From DAIMFL01 sp964372215 (GTDB lineage Bacteria > Pseudomonadota > Alphaproteobacteria > Dongiales > Dongiaceae): a stretch of DNA of 64,000 bases. The position numbers and the translations under genes were made by a program. How positions within the stretch are numbered: the stretch's first letter is position 1; each line of letters begins with the position of its first letter. Positions 8,598 to 18,213 of the stretch are shown piece after piece. The notes beneath the pieces are model-generated. The model saw only the letters and a list, made by a program, of their open reading frames with translations. It had not been told where the DNA came from and made no database searches. Location of the stretch: assembly GCA_964372215.1 (NCBI GenBank), contig CAYJQC010000016.1:35654-99653 (forward strand), read 5' to 3'.

Positions 8598-10283
8598 CTA
8601 CTCCGCCGCGGCCGGCGCCGGCACGGCGATCCGGCTCTGCACCACGCGGAAGCGCCCGGCCACGAAGGCTGGATCGGTCAGCGCCGCGTTGGCCGCCGGG
8701 TTGGCGCCAGTGGCGTGGAAGTCGCTGAACGCCGCCGACTGATTGACGAAGATGCCGCCGGTCAGGTTGCAGGACAGCGCCACCCCGGCCTCGGCCGCCG
8801 CGTCCTCGGCCTGCTTCAGCACCTCGGGATCGTCGGCGTAGACCGCGGCGGTGATGGCGCCGTGTTCGTCGATGGTGCGGCGCATCAGCTCGATCGACGG
8901 CGCGATGCCGTCGGTGGCGATGACGAAGGCGATCGGGCCGAAGCGCTCCTCGGTGTAGGCCGCCTCGTCCTTGGTATCGAGCGCGACCAGCAGCGGCGTG
9001 CGCACCACCGCGTCGGGGAATTTCGGATGGGCCAGCGCCTGGGACTCGAGGACCACCTTGCCGAGCTTGCGCGCCGCGTCGAGCCGCGCCAGGGTCGCCG
9101 GGTTCTGGATCGCGCCGAGCACCTCGACCGCGCGCTCGGGATCGCCGAGCAGCTTGCCGATCGCCTCGGCCAGGCCCGCCGCCACCTGGTCGAAGCTCAA
9201 GGTCGTGTCGCCCGCCTTGATGCCGCCGCGCGCCACGAAGATGTTCTGCGGCGTGGTGCACATCTGGCCGGAATAGAGCGACAGGGCGAAGGCCAGGTTG
9301 CGCGCCAGCCCCTTGAAATCGGCGAAGTCGCCGATGACGACCGCGTTCACCCCGGACTTCTCGGTATAGACCTGGGCCTGGCGGGCGTTGGCCTCCAGCC
9401 AGTTGCCGAATTCCGAGCCGCCGGTGAAATCGACGATCCTGACCTCGGGCCGGGTCGCGAGGCTCTTGGCGATCGGTGCGTCGGTCGTGTCGACCGCCAG
9501 CGTCACCAGGTTGGGATCGAACCCCGCCTCATCAAGCACGGCCCGCGCGATTTCGACGGTGAGGGCGAGCGGCAGCACCGCCATGGGATGGGGCTTCACG
9601 ATCACCGGATTGCCGGTGGCCAGGCTGGCGAACAGCCCGGGATAGCCGTTCCAGGTCGGGAAGGTGGCGCAGCCGATCACCAGCGCCACGCCGCGCGGCA
9701 TGATGCGGAAATGCTTGTCGAGGACGATCGGCGGGTTCTTGCCCTGGGGTTTTTCCCAGCGCGCCTGCGACGGCACGCCGGACATCGCCTCCCAGGCATA
9801 GGTCACCGCTTCCAGCCCGCGATCCTGGGCGTGCGGACCGCCGGCCTGGAACGCCATGATGAAAGCCTGGCCGGTGGTGTGCATCACCGCGTGGGCGATC
9901 TCGAAGCTGCGGGCGTTGAGGCGGGCGAGAATCTCCAGGCAGATTCCGGTGCGGGTCTCCGGTCCGGCGTCGCGCCAGGCCGGCAGGGCGGCACTGGCCG
10001 CGCCGATCAGCGCGCCGATGTCGGGCTTGGGATAGGTGATGCCGAGTTCCATTCCGTAAGGCGAGCGCTCGGCGCCGATGCGGGCCGAACTTCCGGGCTG
10101 GTCGATCTCGAACGGCTTGCCGAGCCGCGCCTTGAACGCGGCCTCGCCGTCGGCGGCCGCGCTCTCGCCATAGATCCGGCCGCTCGGCACCTCGGCGAAC
10201 GGGCTCCAGTAGCTGCGCGCGTGGATCGCCGCGACCGCCGTCTCCAGGGTCGCCTCGTGCGTGTCGAAATAGGGGTGGCTCAT
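8598..10283 (-). CDS. paaN: Phenylacetate degradation aldehyde dehydrogenase PaaN
   Basis: This is an aldehyde dehydrogenase superfamily protein of 561 residues, matching the shorter PaaN type rather than the 680-residue PaaZ fusion. The catalytic cysteine is in SGQMCTTPQN, with the cofactor-binding stretch VIGCATFPTWNGYPG upstream and FTGGSEFGN in the middle. The family oxidises the open-chain semialdehyde formed after ring cleavage of oxepin-CoA. The C-terminal MaoC-like hydrolase domain of PaaZ is absent, so ring opening needs another protein that I do not find here. It lies between the flavodoxin gene (46 bases) and paaY (5 bases), forming one minus-strand operon. Confidence 0.88.
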   Translation of the reverse strand: MSHPYFDTHEATLETAVAAIHARSYWSPFAEVPSGRIYGESAAADGEAAFKARLGKPFEIDQPGSSARIGAERSPYGMELGITYPKPDIGALIGAASAALPAWRDAGPETRTGICLEILARLNARSFEIAHAVMHTTGQAFIMAFQAGGPHAQDRGLEAVTYAWEAMSGVPSQARWEKPQGKNPPIVLDKHFRIMPRGVALVIGCATFPTWNGYPGLFASLATGNPVIVKPHPMAVLPLALTVEIARAVLDEAGFDPNLVTLAVDTTDAPIAKSLATRPEVRIVDFTGGSEFGNWLEANARQAQVYTEKSGVNAVVIGDFADFKGLARNLAFALSLYSGQMCTTPQNIFVARGGIKAGDTTLSFDQVAAGLAEAIGKLLGDPERAVEVLGAIQNPATLARLDAARKLGKVVLESQALAHPKFPDAVVRTPLLVALDTKDEAAYTEERFGPIAFVIATDGIAPSIELMRRTIDEHGAITAAVYADDPEVLKQAEDAAAEAGVALSCNLTGGIFVNQSAAFSDFHATGANPAANAALTDPAFVAGRFRVVQSRIAVPAPAAAE

Positions 10284-10329
10284 TGATTTCTCCCTGTCGG
10301 ATGGCGCACCGCGCGACCGTTCGAGACCG

Positions 10330-10776
10330 TCACAGCAGCGTCACCCAGTCCTTGGCCCACTCCACCGCGTCCTCGTCGGGCAGCGGCTGGGTGCAGGCGT
10401 CGATCTCCAGGCGTTCGCCGACCCGGCGCGCGCCCAGCTCGGCGAACAGCCGGTCCATCATCTTGCCGGCATTGCAGAAGGTGTCGTGATAGGTCTGGTC
10501 GCCGAGCGCGATGACGCCGTAGCGCAGGGCCGACAGGTCGGGCCGCTCGCGCGCCAGGGCGTCGTGCAGCGGGATGATGTTGTCCGGCAGTTCGCCGAGC
10601 CCGTGGGTCGCGGTGCAGATCAGCGCCACCGTGCCACCGTCGAGCCCGTCCAGTCCGTCGCCCTCGGCGCGCACGGCGACGCTGTGGCCGTCGCGCGCCA
10701 GCTCCTCCTGCAAGGTGTCGGCGACCATCTGCGCGTTCCCGGATTCGGTTCCGACGAGAATCAGGATGCTGGCCAT
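10330..10776 (-). CDS. Flavodoxin-domain protein, likely electron carrier for the epoxidase
   Basis: A stand-alone 148-residue FMN-binding flavodoxin domain. The phosphate loop GTESGNAQ is at about residues 8-15, and CTATHGLGELPDN is the second flavin loop in the style of MioC and diflavin reductases. ALGDQTYHDTFCNAG is the third conserved segment. I choose ATG 10776; the upstream frame extension lacks support. It is the first gene of the flavodoxin-paaN-paaY operon and is divergent from the PaaC-like gene. It is not a standard Paa component. I infer that it passes electrons from the reductase at 20654 to the diiron PaaA-like protein, replacing the iron-sulfur PaaE. Confidence 0.85.
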   Translation of the reverse strand: MASILILVGTESGNAQMVADTLQEELARDGHSVAVRAEGDGLDGLDGGTVALICTATHGLGELPDNIIPLHDALARERPDLSALRYGVIALGDQTYHDTFCNAGKMMDRLFAELGARRVGERLEIDACTQPLPDEDAVEWAKDWVTLL

Positions 10777-10912
10777 GCGCCGGTCGATGAAGCCTGCGGG
10801 CGGAGCGCCGGAGAAGGATCGAGAACCACCCGTCGGGCGCCGTGGTCCCGCCGCCGCCGCTATGGGGATGACGATGGTTTTTGTTACCAGATCGCGGAAT
10901 TCGCGTCTATAT

Positions 10913-10920
10913 TTGTATCC
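10913..10920 (+). promoter_or_regulatory. TGTATC word in the flavodoxin/PaaC-like divergent region
   Basis: TTTGTATCC lies inside an AT-rich patch (about 10878-10922) within an otherwise GC-rich 262-base divergent intergenic region. It resembles the boxes at 543, 11869 and 19544. The patch probably also contains the divergent promoters, but no clear pair of hexamers could be chosen. Confidence 0.25.
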
Positions 10921-11038
10921 CTTTGCGCGCGATGCGTGCCGCCCTCGGCGGGCGTCCTGCGCAGGTCGACGAGACCCGCCGATCCGCCGCCCCCGGCGGC
11001 GCGACGCGGCGGAACGGGTGGCAATCGCGAGGCGCAGG

Positions 11039-11812
11039 ATGGCGACGCCGACCACCGACGAGGCGCTGATCGCCCACCTCGCCCAGGGTGGCCGCATCGC
11101 CGACAAGGACGACATCAGCCGCGGCTACCGGGCCGAGCTGATGCGCCTGATGACGACCGTGGTGGATTCCGAGCTGGCCGGCGCCGCCGGCCTGGCCGAG
11201 TACATCAACCGCGCCCCCGGCCTCAAGGAACGCCGCATCGCCGCGCGCATCGTCAGCGAGAAGTTCGGCCATGCCGAGGCCGTGCTGTCGCTGATGACGC
11301 CGTTCGGCGTCAATCCCGCGCTCTATGTGCGGGAGCACTGCTGGACCGCGCGGCTCGACCGCAATCTCGATCTCGGCAACCGCCGTGTCAGCGGGGATCG
11401 CCGGCTCAACGTGTTCCACTATCCGATCGACGGCTGGATCGACGCGGTCAGCTTCAACTGGCTGATGAGCACCGCCTCGGCGATCCAGCTCGACGAGCTC
11501 GCGCATTGCTCGTACCAGCCGCTGGCCGAGGCGATGACCGGCATCGTCGCGCGCGAGGCGGAGCATGCCAGCCAGGGCGGCAAGGGCCTGGAGCAGGCGA
11601 TCGATGAGGGCGGCAGCCTGCTGGCGGCGCAGGCCTCGGCGACGTACTGGCGCCCGCGCGTCGCCGCCACCTTCGGCCGGACCGATTCCGACCGCCTCGC
11701 GCTCTACACCTCCTACGGCCTGCGGCGCCACAGCAACGCCGCGCTGCTGGCGGGCTGGAACTCGGCGATCGCGCCGCGGCTGACCGCGCTCGGCTTCGAG
11801 CCCGGCGCCTGA
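11039..11812 (+). CDS. PaaC-like ferritin-fold subunit with altered metal site
   Basis: A 257-residue member of the PaaA/PaaC family (ferritin-like helical bundle). Alignment by eye with the PaaA-like protein at 18654 puts Glu45, His78, Glu173 and His176 on metal-ligand positions. The Glu of the first ExxH is replaced by Lys75 (KFGH) and another ligand Glu by His156 (HCSYQP versus ECSYLP). Such loss is expected for the structural PaaC partner, not the catalytic PaaA. The ATG at 11039 follows a GCGAGGCG ribosome site. It heads the plus-strand paa operon, 96 bases before paaF. It most likely pairs with the PaaA-like protein; direct activity is unlikely. Confidence 0.82.
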   Translation: MATPTTDEALIAHLAQGGRIADKDDISRGYRAELMRLMTTVVDSELAGAAGLAEYINRAPGLKERRIAARIVSEKFGHAEAVLSLMTPFGVNPALYVREHCWTARLDRNLDLGNRRVSGDRRLNVFHYPIDGWIDAVSFNWLMSTASAIQLDELAHCSYQPLAEAMTGIVAREAEHASQGGKGLEQAIDEGGSLLAAQASATYWRPRVAATFGRTDSDRLALYTSYGLRRHSNAALLAGWNSAIAPRLTALGFEPGA

Positions 11813-11866
11813 GCCGGCCGCTGCCGGTGACGACGTTCCGCAAAGCAAGGCAGCGGTGAACAGCAA

Positions 11867-11878
11867 AGTGTATCAGTG
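11867..11878 (+). promoter_or_regulatory. TGTATCA box upstream of paaF
   Basis: AGTGTATCAGTG lies in the short gap between the PaaC-like gene and paaF, about 30 bases before the paaF ATG. The nine-base core AGTGTATCA is identical to the one in the paaX/PaaA-like divergent region at 19542. Confidence 0.3.
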
Positions 11879-11908
11879 CGGCGCGGCGGCGGCCGGGGCC
11901 GGCGCTCG

Positions 11909-12688
11909 ATGAGCGGGCCGGCCGACATCAGGCTCGAGCGGCCGGGCGGCGGCACGCTGCTGCTCGTGCTCGACCGGCCGAAGCAGCGCAATGCGCTGCG
12001 GCGCCAGACCCTGGTCGAGATCGCCACGGCGCTCGGCGAGGCGGCGGGCGATTCCGCGATCCGGGCGGTGGTGATGACCGGCGACGACATCGCCTTCGCC
12101 GCCGGCGCCGACATCGACGAACTGGCGGCGCATGACGAGACGTCGATCCGCAGCGACGCGCGACCGGCGCTGTGGCAGGCGATCCGCCGGTTCCCCAAGC
12201 CGCTGATCGCCGCGGTCAACGGCTGGTGCCTCGGCGGCGGCTGCGAACTCGCCATGCACGCCGACATGATCGTGGCCGGCGCGTCCGCGCGGTTCGGCCA
12301 GCCGGAAATCAATCTCGGCATCATCCCCGGCGCCGGCGGCACCCAGCGCCTGACCCATGCGGTCGGCAAGGGCCTGGCCATGCGCATGATGCTGACCGGC
12401 GAGGCGATCGACGCCCGCGCCGCGCTCGCCGCCGGGCTGGTGGTCGAAGTGACGCCGCCCGAGCTGACGGTCGAGCGCGCGCTCGCGCTGGCCGGCCGCA
12501 TCGCCGCCAAGCCGCCGCTCGCGGTGCGCGCCGCCAAGGAGGCGGTGCTGAAATCCTTCGAGCTGCCGCTCGAGGCCGCGCTCGCCCATGAGCGCGAATG
12601 CTTCGCCCGGCTGTTCGCCACCGCCGACCGGCGCGAGGGAATCGCCGCCTTCAGGGAAAAGAGGAAGCCCGTGTTCACGGGCGAATGA
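11909..12688 (+). CDS. paaF: 2,3-dehydroadipyl-CoA hydratase
   Basis: An enoyl-CoA hydratase/isomerase (crotonase) family protein of 259 residues. The oxyanion-hole segments are AFAAGADI (about residues 63-70) and NGWCLGGGCELA (about 107-118). The catalytic glutamates lie in LGGGCELA and in INLGIIPGAGGTQRL. In the Paa pathway PaaF hydrates 2,3-dehydroadipyl-CoA to 3-hydroxyadipyl-CoA. The first of two adjacent crotonase genes in paa clusters with both catalytic Glu is normally PaaF. I start at ATG 11909 rather than an upstream arginine-rich extension. It overlaps paaG by four bases. Confidence 0.87.
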   Translation: MSGPADIRLERPGGGTLLLVLDRPKQRNALRRQTLVEIATALGEAAGDSAIRAVVMTGDDIAFAAGADIDELAAHDETSIRSDARPALWQAIRRFPKPLIAAVNGWCLGGGCELAMHADMIVAGASARFGQPEINLGIIPGAGGTQRLTHAVGKGLAMRMMLTGEAIDARAALAAGLVVEVTPPELTVERALALAGRIAAKPPLAVRAAKEAVLKSFELPLEAALAHERECFARLFATADRREGIAAFREKRKPVFTGE

Positions 12689-13491
12689 CCGCCATGACCG
12701 ACAAGACCATCCTGCTGGAGCGGGACGAGGGGGTGGCCACCATCACCCTCAACCGGCCCGACAAGCTCAATTCCTTCACCGTCGAGATGCACGGCGAGCT
12801 GCGCGCGGCGCTGAAGTCGGTGGCCGGCGACGGCACCACCCGCTGCCTGCTGCTGACCGGCGCCGGCCGCGGCTTCTGCGCCGGCCAGGATCTCTCCGAC
12901 CGGGTCATGAACCCGGATCTCGGCGGCGCCGCGCCCGATCTCGGGGAGTCGCTCGAGCATCGCTACAATCCGCTGGTGCGCACGATCCGCGCCCTCGAGA
13001 TGCCGGTGGTCTGCGCGGTCAACGGGGTCGCCGCCGGCGCCGGCGCCAACCTGGCGCTCGCCTGCGACATCGTGCTGGCGGCGCAATCGGCGAACTTCAT
13101 CCAGGCCTTCTGCAAAATCGGCCTGGTGCCGGATTCCGGGGGCACCTGGACCCTGCCACGGCTGGTTGGCCCGGCACGGGCCACCGCGCTCGCCATGCTC
13201 GGCGACAAGCTGCCGGCCGAGCAGGCGGCGCAATGGGGCATGATCTGGCGCTGCGTCGAGGACGCGGCGCTGGTGCCGGAAGCGAGCGCCCTGGCGCGCC
13301 AGCTCGCCGGCCAGGCGACCCACGGCCTCGCCCTGATCAAGCGGGCGTTGAATGCCACCTGGGACAACAGCCTCGACCAGCAGCTCGATCTGGAGCGCGA
13401 CCTGCAGACCATCGCCGGCCGCAGCCGCGACTACCAGGAAGGCGTCGCCGCCTTCATGGAAAAGCGCGCGCCGAAGTTCGAGGGCCGCTGA
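12685..13491 (+). CDS. paaG: Ring-1,2-epoxyphenylacetyl-CoA isomerase
   Basis: A second crotonase-family protein, 268 residues from the ATGA-overlapped start, or 265 from ATG 12694. Visible motifs are GAGRGFCAGQDLSDR, typical of PaaG, then NGVAAGAGANLALACDI and FIQAFCKIGLVPDSGGTW with the catalytic acidic residue in PDSGG. PaaG converts the 1,2-epoxide of phenylacetyl-CoA to the seven-membered oxepin-CoA and later shifts a double bond during beta-oxidation. Its presence implies that an epoxide is made in this organism although the standard epoxidase genes are not here. It overlaps paaF and paaH. Confidence 0.9.
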   Translation: MTAMTDKTILLERDEGVATITLNRPDKLNSFTVEMHGELRAALKSVAGDGTTRCLLLTGAGRGFCAGQDLSDRVMNPDLGGAAPDLGESLEHRYNPLVRTIRALEMPVVCAVNGVAAGAGANLALACDIVLAAQSANFIQAFCKIGLVPDSGGTWTLPRLVGPARATALAMLGDKLPAEQAAQWGMIWRCVEDAALVPEASALARQLAGQATHGLALIKRALNATWDNSLDQQLDLERDLQTIAGRSRDYQEGVAAFMEKRAPKFEGR

Positions 13492-15011
13492 TGGCGGCGG
13501 CCCTGCCGCAGGGCGCCGTGATCGGCGTGGTCGGGGCCGGGACCATGGGCCGCGGCATCGCCCAGGTCGCGGCCGCCGCCGGCCATCCGGTGCGACTGTA
13601 CGACGCCAGAGACGGGGCGGCCGCGGCGGCGCGCGACGCGGTGGCCCAGGATCTGGCCCGCGTGGTCGACAAGGGCCGGATCGACGGCGCCGCGCGCGCC
13701 GCGCTGCTCGGCCGCCTGCGGCCCAGCGCCGCCCTCGGCGAGCTGGCGCAGGCCGCCCTGGTGATCGAGGCGGTGGTCGAGGATCTCGGCGTCAAGCGCC
13801 GGCTGTTCGCCGAACTCGAGGCGCTGTGCGGACCCGACGCGATTCTGGCCAGCAATACCTCGTCGCTGTCGATCACCGCGATCGCCGCGGGGCTGCAGCG
13901 TCCGGGGCGTGTCGTCGGCCTGCATTTCTTCAACCCGGCGCCGCTGATGGCACTGGTCGAGGTGGTGAGCGGGCTGAACACCGGCCGCGCCGTCGCCGAG
14001 GCGGCCCATGCGACCGCCGCCGCCTGGGGCAAGACCCCGGTCCATGCCGCCTCGACGCCGGGCTTCATCGTCAACCGCGTGGCCCGCCCGTTCTACGCCG
14101 AGGCCTTCCGCGTGCTCGAGGAAGGCGCCGGCAGCCCGGCGACGATCGATGCGGTGCTGCGCGAGTCCGGCGGCTTCCGCATGGGTCCGTTCGAGCTGAT
14201 GGACCTGATCGGCCACGACGTGAACGCCGCCGTCACCCGCTCGGTGTTCGATGCCTTTTTCCAGGACCCGCGGTTTCGGCCGTCCCTGGCGCAGCAGGAG
14301 CTGCTGGCCGCCGGGCGCCTCGGCCGCAAGTCGGGGCGCGGATTCTACGACTATGGCGACGGCGCGCAGAAGCCCGCGCCCGACACGATCGCGCCGGGCG
14401 CCAGCCCGGCCCGGCTGGTGGTGCTCGGCGATCCCGGCGCGCTGGCGCCGCTGGTGGCCCAGGCCGAGTCCGCCGGGATCGAGGTCGAGCGCCATGTCGG
14501 CCGCTCCATGCTGTGCATCGACGGCGCGCTGATCGCCGCCACCGACGGACGCAGCGCCACCGAGCGCGCCGCAGCCGAGGGAATCGAGAACCTGGTGCTG
14601 GTCGACCTGGCGCTCGACTACGGCAAGGCGACGCGCCTGGCCTTCGCCGCCGCCGACCAGGCCGGACGCCAGGCGCTGCCGGCCGCCGCCGGCCTGGCCC
14701 GGGCGCTCGGCAAGGCGGCCTCGCCGCTCGCCGACATTCCCGGCATGGCGGTGCTGCGCACCGTCTGCATGCTGGCGAACGAGGCGGCCGACGCGGTCTA
14801 TCATGGCGTTGCCGACGCGGCCGGCGTCGACCTCGCCATGACCAAGGGCGTCAACTATCCGCTGGGACCGCTCGCCTGGGCCGAGCGGATCGGCCTCGCC
14901 CGCGTGCTGTCGGTGCTCGACGCGCTGGCGCGCATCTATGGCGAGGATCGCTATCGCGCCTCGGCGCTACTCCGCCGCAGAGTCCAGGGAGGGACGCGTT
15001 TCCATGCTTGA
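13491..15011 (+). CDS. paaH: 3-hydroxyadipyl-CoA dehydrogenase
   Basis: An NAD-dependent 3-hydroxyacyl-CoA dehydrogenase of 506 residues. The Rossmann motif GVVGAGTMGRGIAQVA is at about residues 12-27. The catalytic segment VGLHFFNPAPLMALVE is at about 142-157, and TPGFIVNRVARPF and MGPFELMDLIG follow. The C-terminal third is a second dehydrogenase C-domain, the usual PaaH architecture and length. It oxidises 3-hydroxyadipyl-CoA to 3-oxoadipyl-CoA. Start and stop codons overlap paaG by one base and paaI by eight, so the genes are tightly coupled. Confidence 0.9.
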   Translation: MAAALPQGAVIGVVGAGTMGRGIAQVAAAAGHPVRLYDARDGAAAAARDAVAQDLARVVDKGRIDGAARAALLGRLRPSAALGELAQAALVIEAVVEDLGVKRRLFAELEALCGPDAILASNTSSLSITAIAAGLQRPGRVVGLHFFNPAPLMALVEVVSGLNTGRAVAEAAHATAAAWGKTPVHAASTPGFIVNRVARPFYAEAFRVLEEGAGSPATIDAVLRESGGFRMGPFELMDLIGHDVNAAVTRSVFDAFFQDPRFRPSLAQQELLAAGRLGRKSGRGFYDYGDGAQKPAPDTIAPGASPARLVVLGDPGALAPLVAQAESAGIEVERHVGRSMLCIDGALIAATDGRSATERAAAEGIENLVLVDLALDYGKATRLAFAAADQAGRQALPAAAGLARALGKAASPLADIPGMAVLRTVCMLANEAADAVYHGVADAAGVDLAMTKGVNYPLGPLAWAERIGLARVLSVLDALARIYGEDRYRASALLRRRVQGGTRFHA

Positions 15012-15452
15012 GCCGGCAACCACCAAGCGGGTGGCCGAGGCGGTGGCGCGGGCGATGTACGCGCGCGACCACGCGGCCCGCAGCCTCGGCATGATCGTCG
15101 AGGAGGTCGGGCCCGGCTTCGCCCGGCTGTCGATGACGGTGCGCGACGACATGGTGAACGGCCACGACATCTGCCATGGCGGCATCACCTTCGCGCTTGC
15201 CGACGCCGCCTTCGCCTATGCCTGCAATGCGCGCAACGACGTCGCCGTCGCGGCGAGCTGCAACATCACCTACACCAACCCGGCCAAGCGCGGCGACCGC
15301 CTGGTCGCCGAATGCGTCGAGCGGTCGCATCGCGGCCGCACCGGAGTCTACGACGTCGCCGTGATCGACCAGGACGGCACGGTGGTGGCACTGTTCCGCG
15401 GCAACTCCCGGAACATCGGCGGCAAGGTGGTGCCGGAGCTGGAGAACGAGCG

Positions 15453-15456
<4 letters not shown>
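15004..15456 (+). CDS. paaI: Hydroxyphenylacetyl-CoA thioesterase PaaI
   Basis: A hotdog-fold acyl-CoA thioesterase of 150 residues. The segment MVNGHDICHGGITFALADAAFAY contains the HGG and catalytic Asp of the PaaI subgroup, here quoted by its key residues His-Gly-Gly and Asp in LADAAF. PaaI hydrolyses dead-end phenylacetyl-CoA derivatives and so releases CoA. It starts inside the paaH coding end (8-base overlap) and its stop overlaps the thiolase start as ATGA. Confidence 0.9.
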
Positions 15457-16658
<1,202 letters not shown>

Positions 16659-16668
16659 CGATGCGTTC

Positions 16669-16690
16669 CGTTTCGATCAATCAAGAAACG
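16669..16690. promoter_or_regulatory. Inverted repeat in front of paaK
   Basis: CGTTTC and GAAACG form perfect six-base arms around a ten-base AT-rich spacer. It occupies the only gap in the paaF-K operon, 32 bases before the paaK ATG. It could be an operator or an internal mRNA stem. Confidence 0.35.
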
Positions 16691-16721
16691 ACACGACCGG
16701 TGCCGGGAGGAACCCAGACCC

Positions 16722-18038
16722 ATGAAATCGGACGCCCCGCTCAGATCCGAGCTTGAGCCGATCGAGATCGCCAGCCGCGACGAGATCGCCGCGCTGCAGC
16801 TCGAACGGATGAAATGGTCGCTGCGCCACGCCTATGAGAACGTCGCCCATTACCGGCGCAAGTTCGAGGATCACGGCGCGCATCCCGACGACCTGAAGGG
16901 GCTCGACGATCTCGCCCGGTTCCCCTTCACGACGAAAGCCGATCTGCGCGACACCTATCCGTTCGACATGTTCGCCGTGCCGATGGAGCGGGTGGTGCGG
17001 GTCCACGCCTCGAGCGGCACCACCGGCAAGTCGACGGTGGTGGCCTATACCCAGCGCGATATCGATGTGTGGTCCCATGTCATGGCGCGCTCGATCCGCG
17101 CCGCCGGCGGGCGTCCGAGCCACAAGGTCCACGTCGCCTACGGCTATGGCCTGTTCACCGGCGGGCTGGGGGCCCATTACGGCGCCGAAAAGCTCGGCTG
17201 CACCGTCATCCCCATGGGCGGCGGCCAGACCGAGCGGCAGGTCCAGCTGATCCGCGACTTCGAGCCCGAGATCATCATGGTGACGCCGTCCTACATGCTG
17301 GCGATCGCCGACGAGATGGACCGCCAGGGCATGGACACCCGCGGTTGTCCGCTCAAGATCGGGATGTTCGGCGCCGAGCCGTGGACCGGCCGGATGCGCC
17401 AGCAGATCGAGGAGCGCCTCGGCATCGACGCCATCGACATCTACGGCCTGTCCGAGGTGATCGGCCCGGGCGTGGCCAACGAGTGCATCGAGACCAAGGA
17501 CGGCCTGCACGTCTGGGAGGACCACTTCTATCCCGAGATCGTCGATCCCGAGACCGGCAAGGTGCTGCCCGACGGCGAGTTCGGCGAGCTGGTCTTCACC
17601 TCGCTCACCAAGGAAGCGCTGCCGATGGTGCGCTACCGCACCCGCGACCTGACGCGCCTGCTGCCCGGCACCGCGCGCTCGATGCGGCGCATTGACAAGA
17701 TCACCGGCCGTTCCGACGACATGCTGATCATCCGCGGCGTCAACCTGTTCCCGTCGCAGGTCGAGGAGCTGGTGCTCCAGGACGGGCGGCTGGCGCCGCA
17801 CTACCAGCTCGAGGTCCATCGCGAGGGCCATCTCGACGCGGTCGACGTGCATGTCGAGCCGCGCCCCGATCTGGCCGGATCGGACCCGGGGGCGCTCGCC
17901 GCCATCGCGCGCGACCTGCAGCACCACATCAAGTCGCTGATCGGCATCTCGACCAAGGTGAAGCTGCGCGAGGTCGGCGCCATCGAGCGCTCGATCGGCA
18001 AGGCCAAGCGCGTCGTCGACAAGCGCCCCAGGGAGTGA
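16722..18038 (+). CDS. paaK: Phenylacetate-CoA ligase
   Basis: An adenylate-forming ligase of 438 residues, the normal size of PaaK. The P-loop SSGTTGKSTVV, the MFGAEPWTGRMR segment, DIYGLSEVIGPG, and the C-terminal GRSDDMLIIRGVNLFPSQVE hinge motif are all present. It converts phenylacetate, ATP and CoA to phenylacetyl-CoA, the committed entry reaction. It is the last gene of the plus-strand operon. A hairpin-rich repeat separates it from the convergent small gene at 18214. The ribosome site GGGAGG lies upstream of the ATG. Confidence 0.94.
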   Translation: MKSDAPLRSELEPIEIASRDEIAALQLERMKWSLRHAYENVAHYRRKFEDHGAHPDDLKGLDDLARFPFTTKADLRDTYPFDMFAVPMERVVRVHASSGTTGKSTVVAYTQRDIDVWSHVMARSIRAAGGRPSHKVHVAYGYGLFTGGLGAHYGAEKLGCTVIPMGGGQTERQVQLIRDFEPEIIMVTPSYMLAIADEMDRQGMDTRGCPLKIGMFGAEPWTGRMRQQIEERLGIDAIDIYGLSEVIGPGVANECIETKDGLHVWEDHFYPEIVDPETGKVLPDGEFGELVFTSLTKEALPMVRYRTRDLTRLLPGTARSMRRIDKITGRSDDMLIIRGVNLFPSQVEELVLQDGRLAPHYQLEVHREGHLDAVDVHVEPRPDLAGSDPGALAAIARDLQHHIKSLIGISTKVKLREVGAIERSIGKAKRVVDKRPRE

Positions 18039-18088
18039 GCGCAGGATTGGATTCACGACGAGGCGTCATACGTCGAAAACAAAGGACA

Positions 18089-18179
18089 GCTGTCGTGCGC
18101 GGGCTTGACCCGCGCATCCATGTCATCCGTCAACGCAACCGGCCAGATGGATCGCCGGGTCAAGCCCGGCGATGACAGC
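18089..18179. repeat. Paired palindromic repeat between convergent operons
   Basis: An element of about 91 bases has outer arms GCTGTC and GACAGC. Inside are two hairpins, TGCGCGGG/CCCGCGCA (18096-18116) and ATCGCCGGG/CCCGGCGAT (18151-18173), whose loops CTTGA and TCAAG are complementary. GCCGGGTCAAGCCCGGC-type units are common alphaproteobacterial intergenic repeats. It lies between the paaK end and the convergent gene and probably ends both transcripts. Confidence 0.65.
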
Positions 18180-18213
18180 GTGAATGGCTTGGGGTGGGGT
18201 GTGGCGCCGGAAT

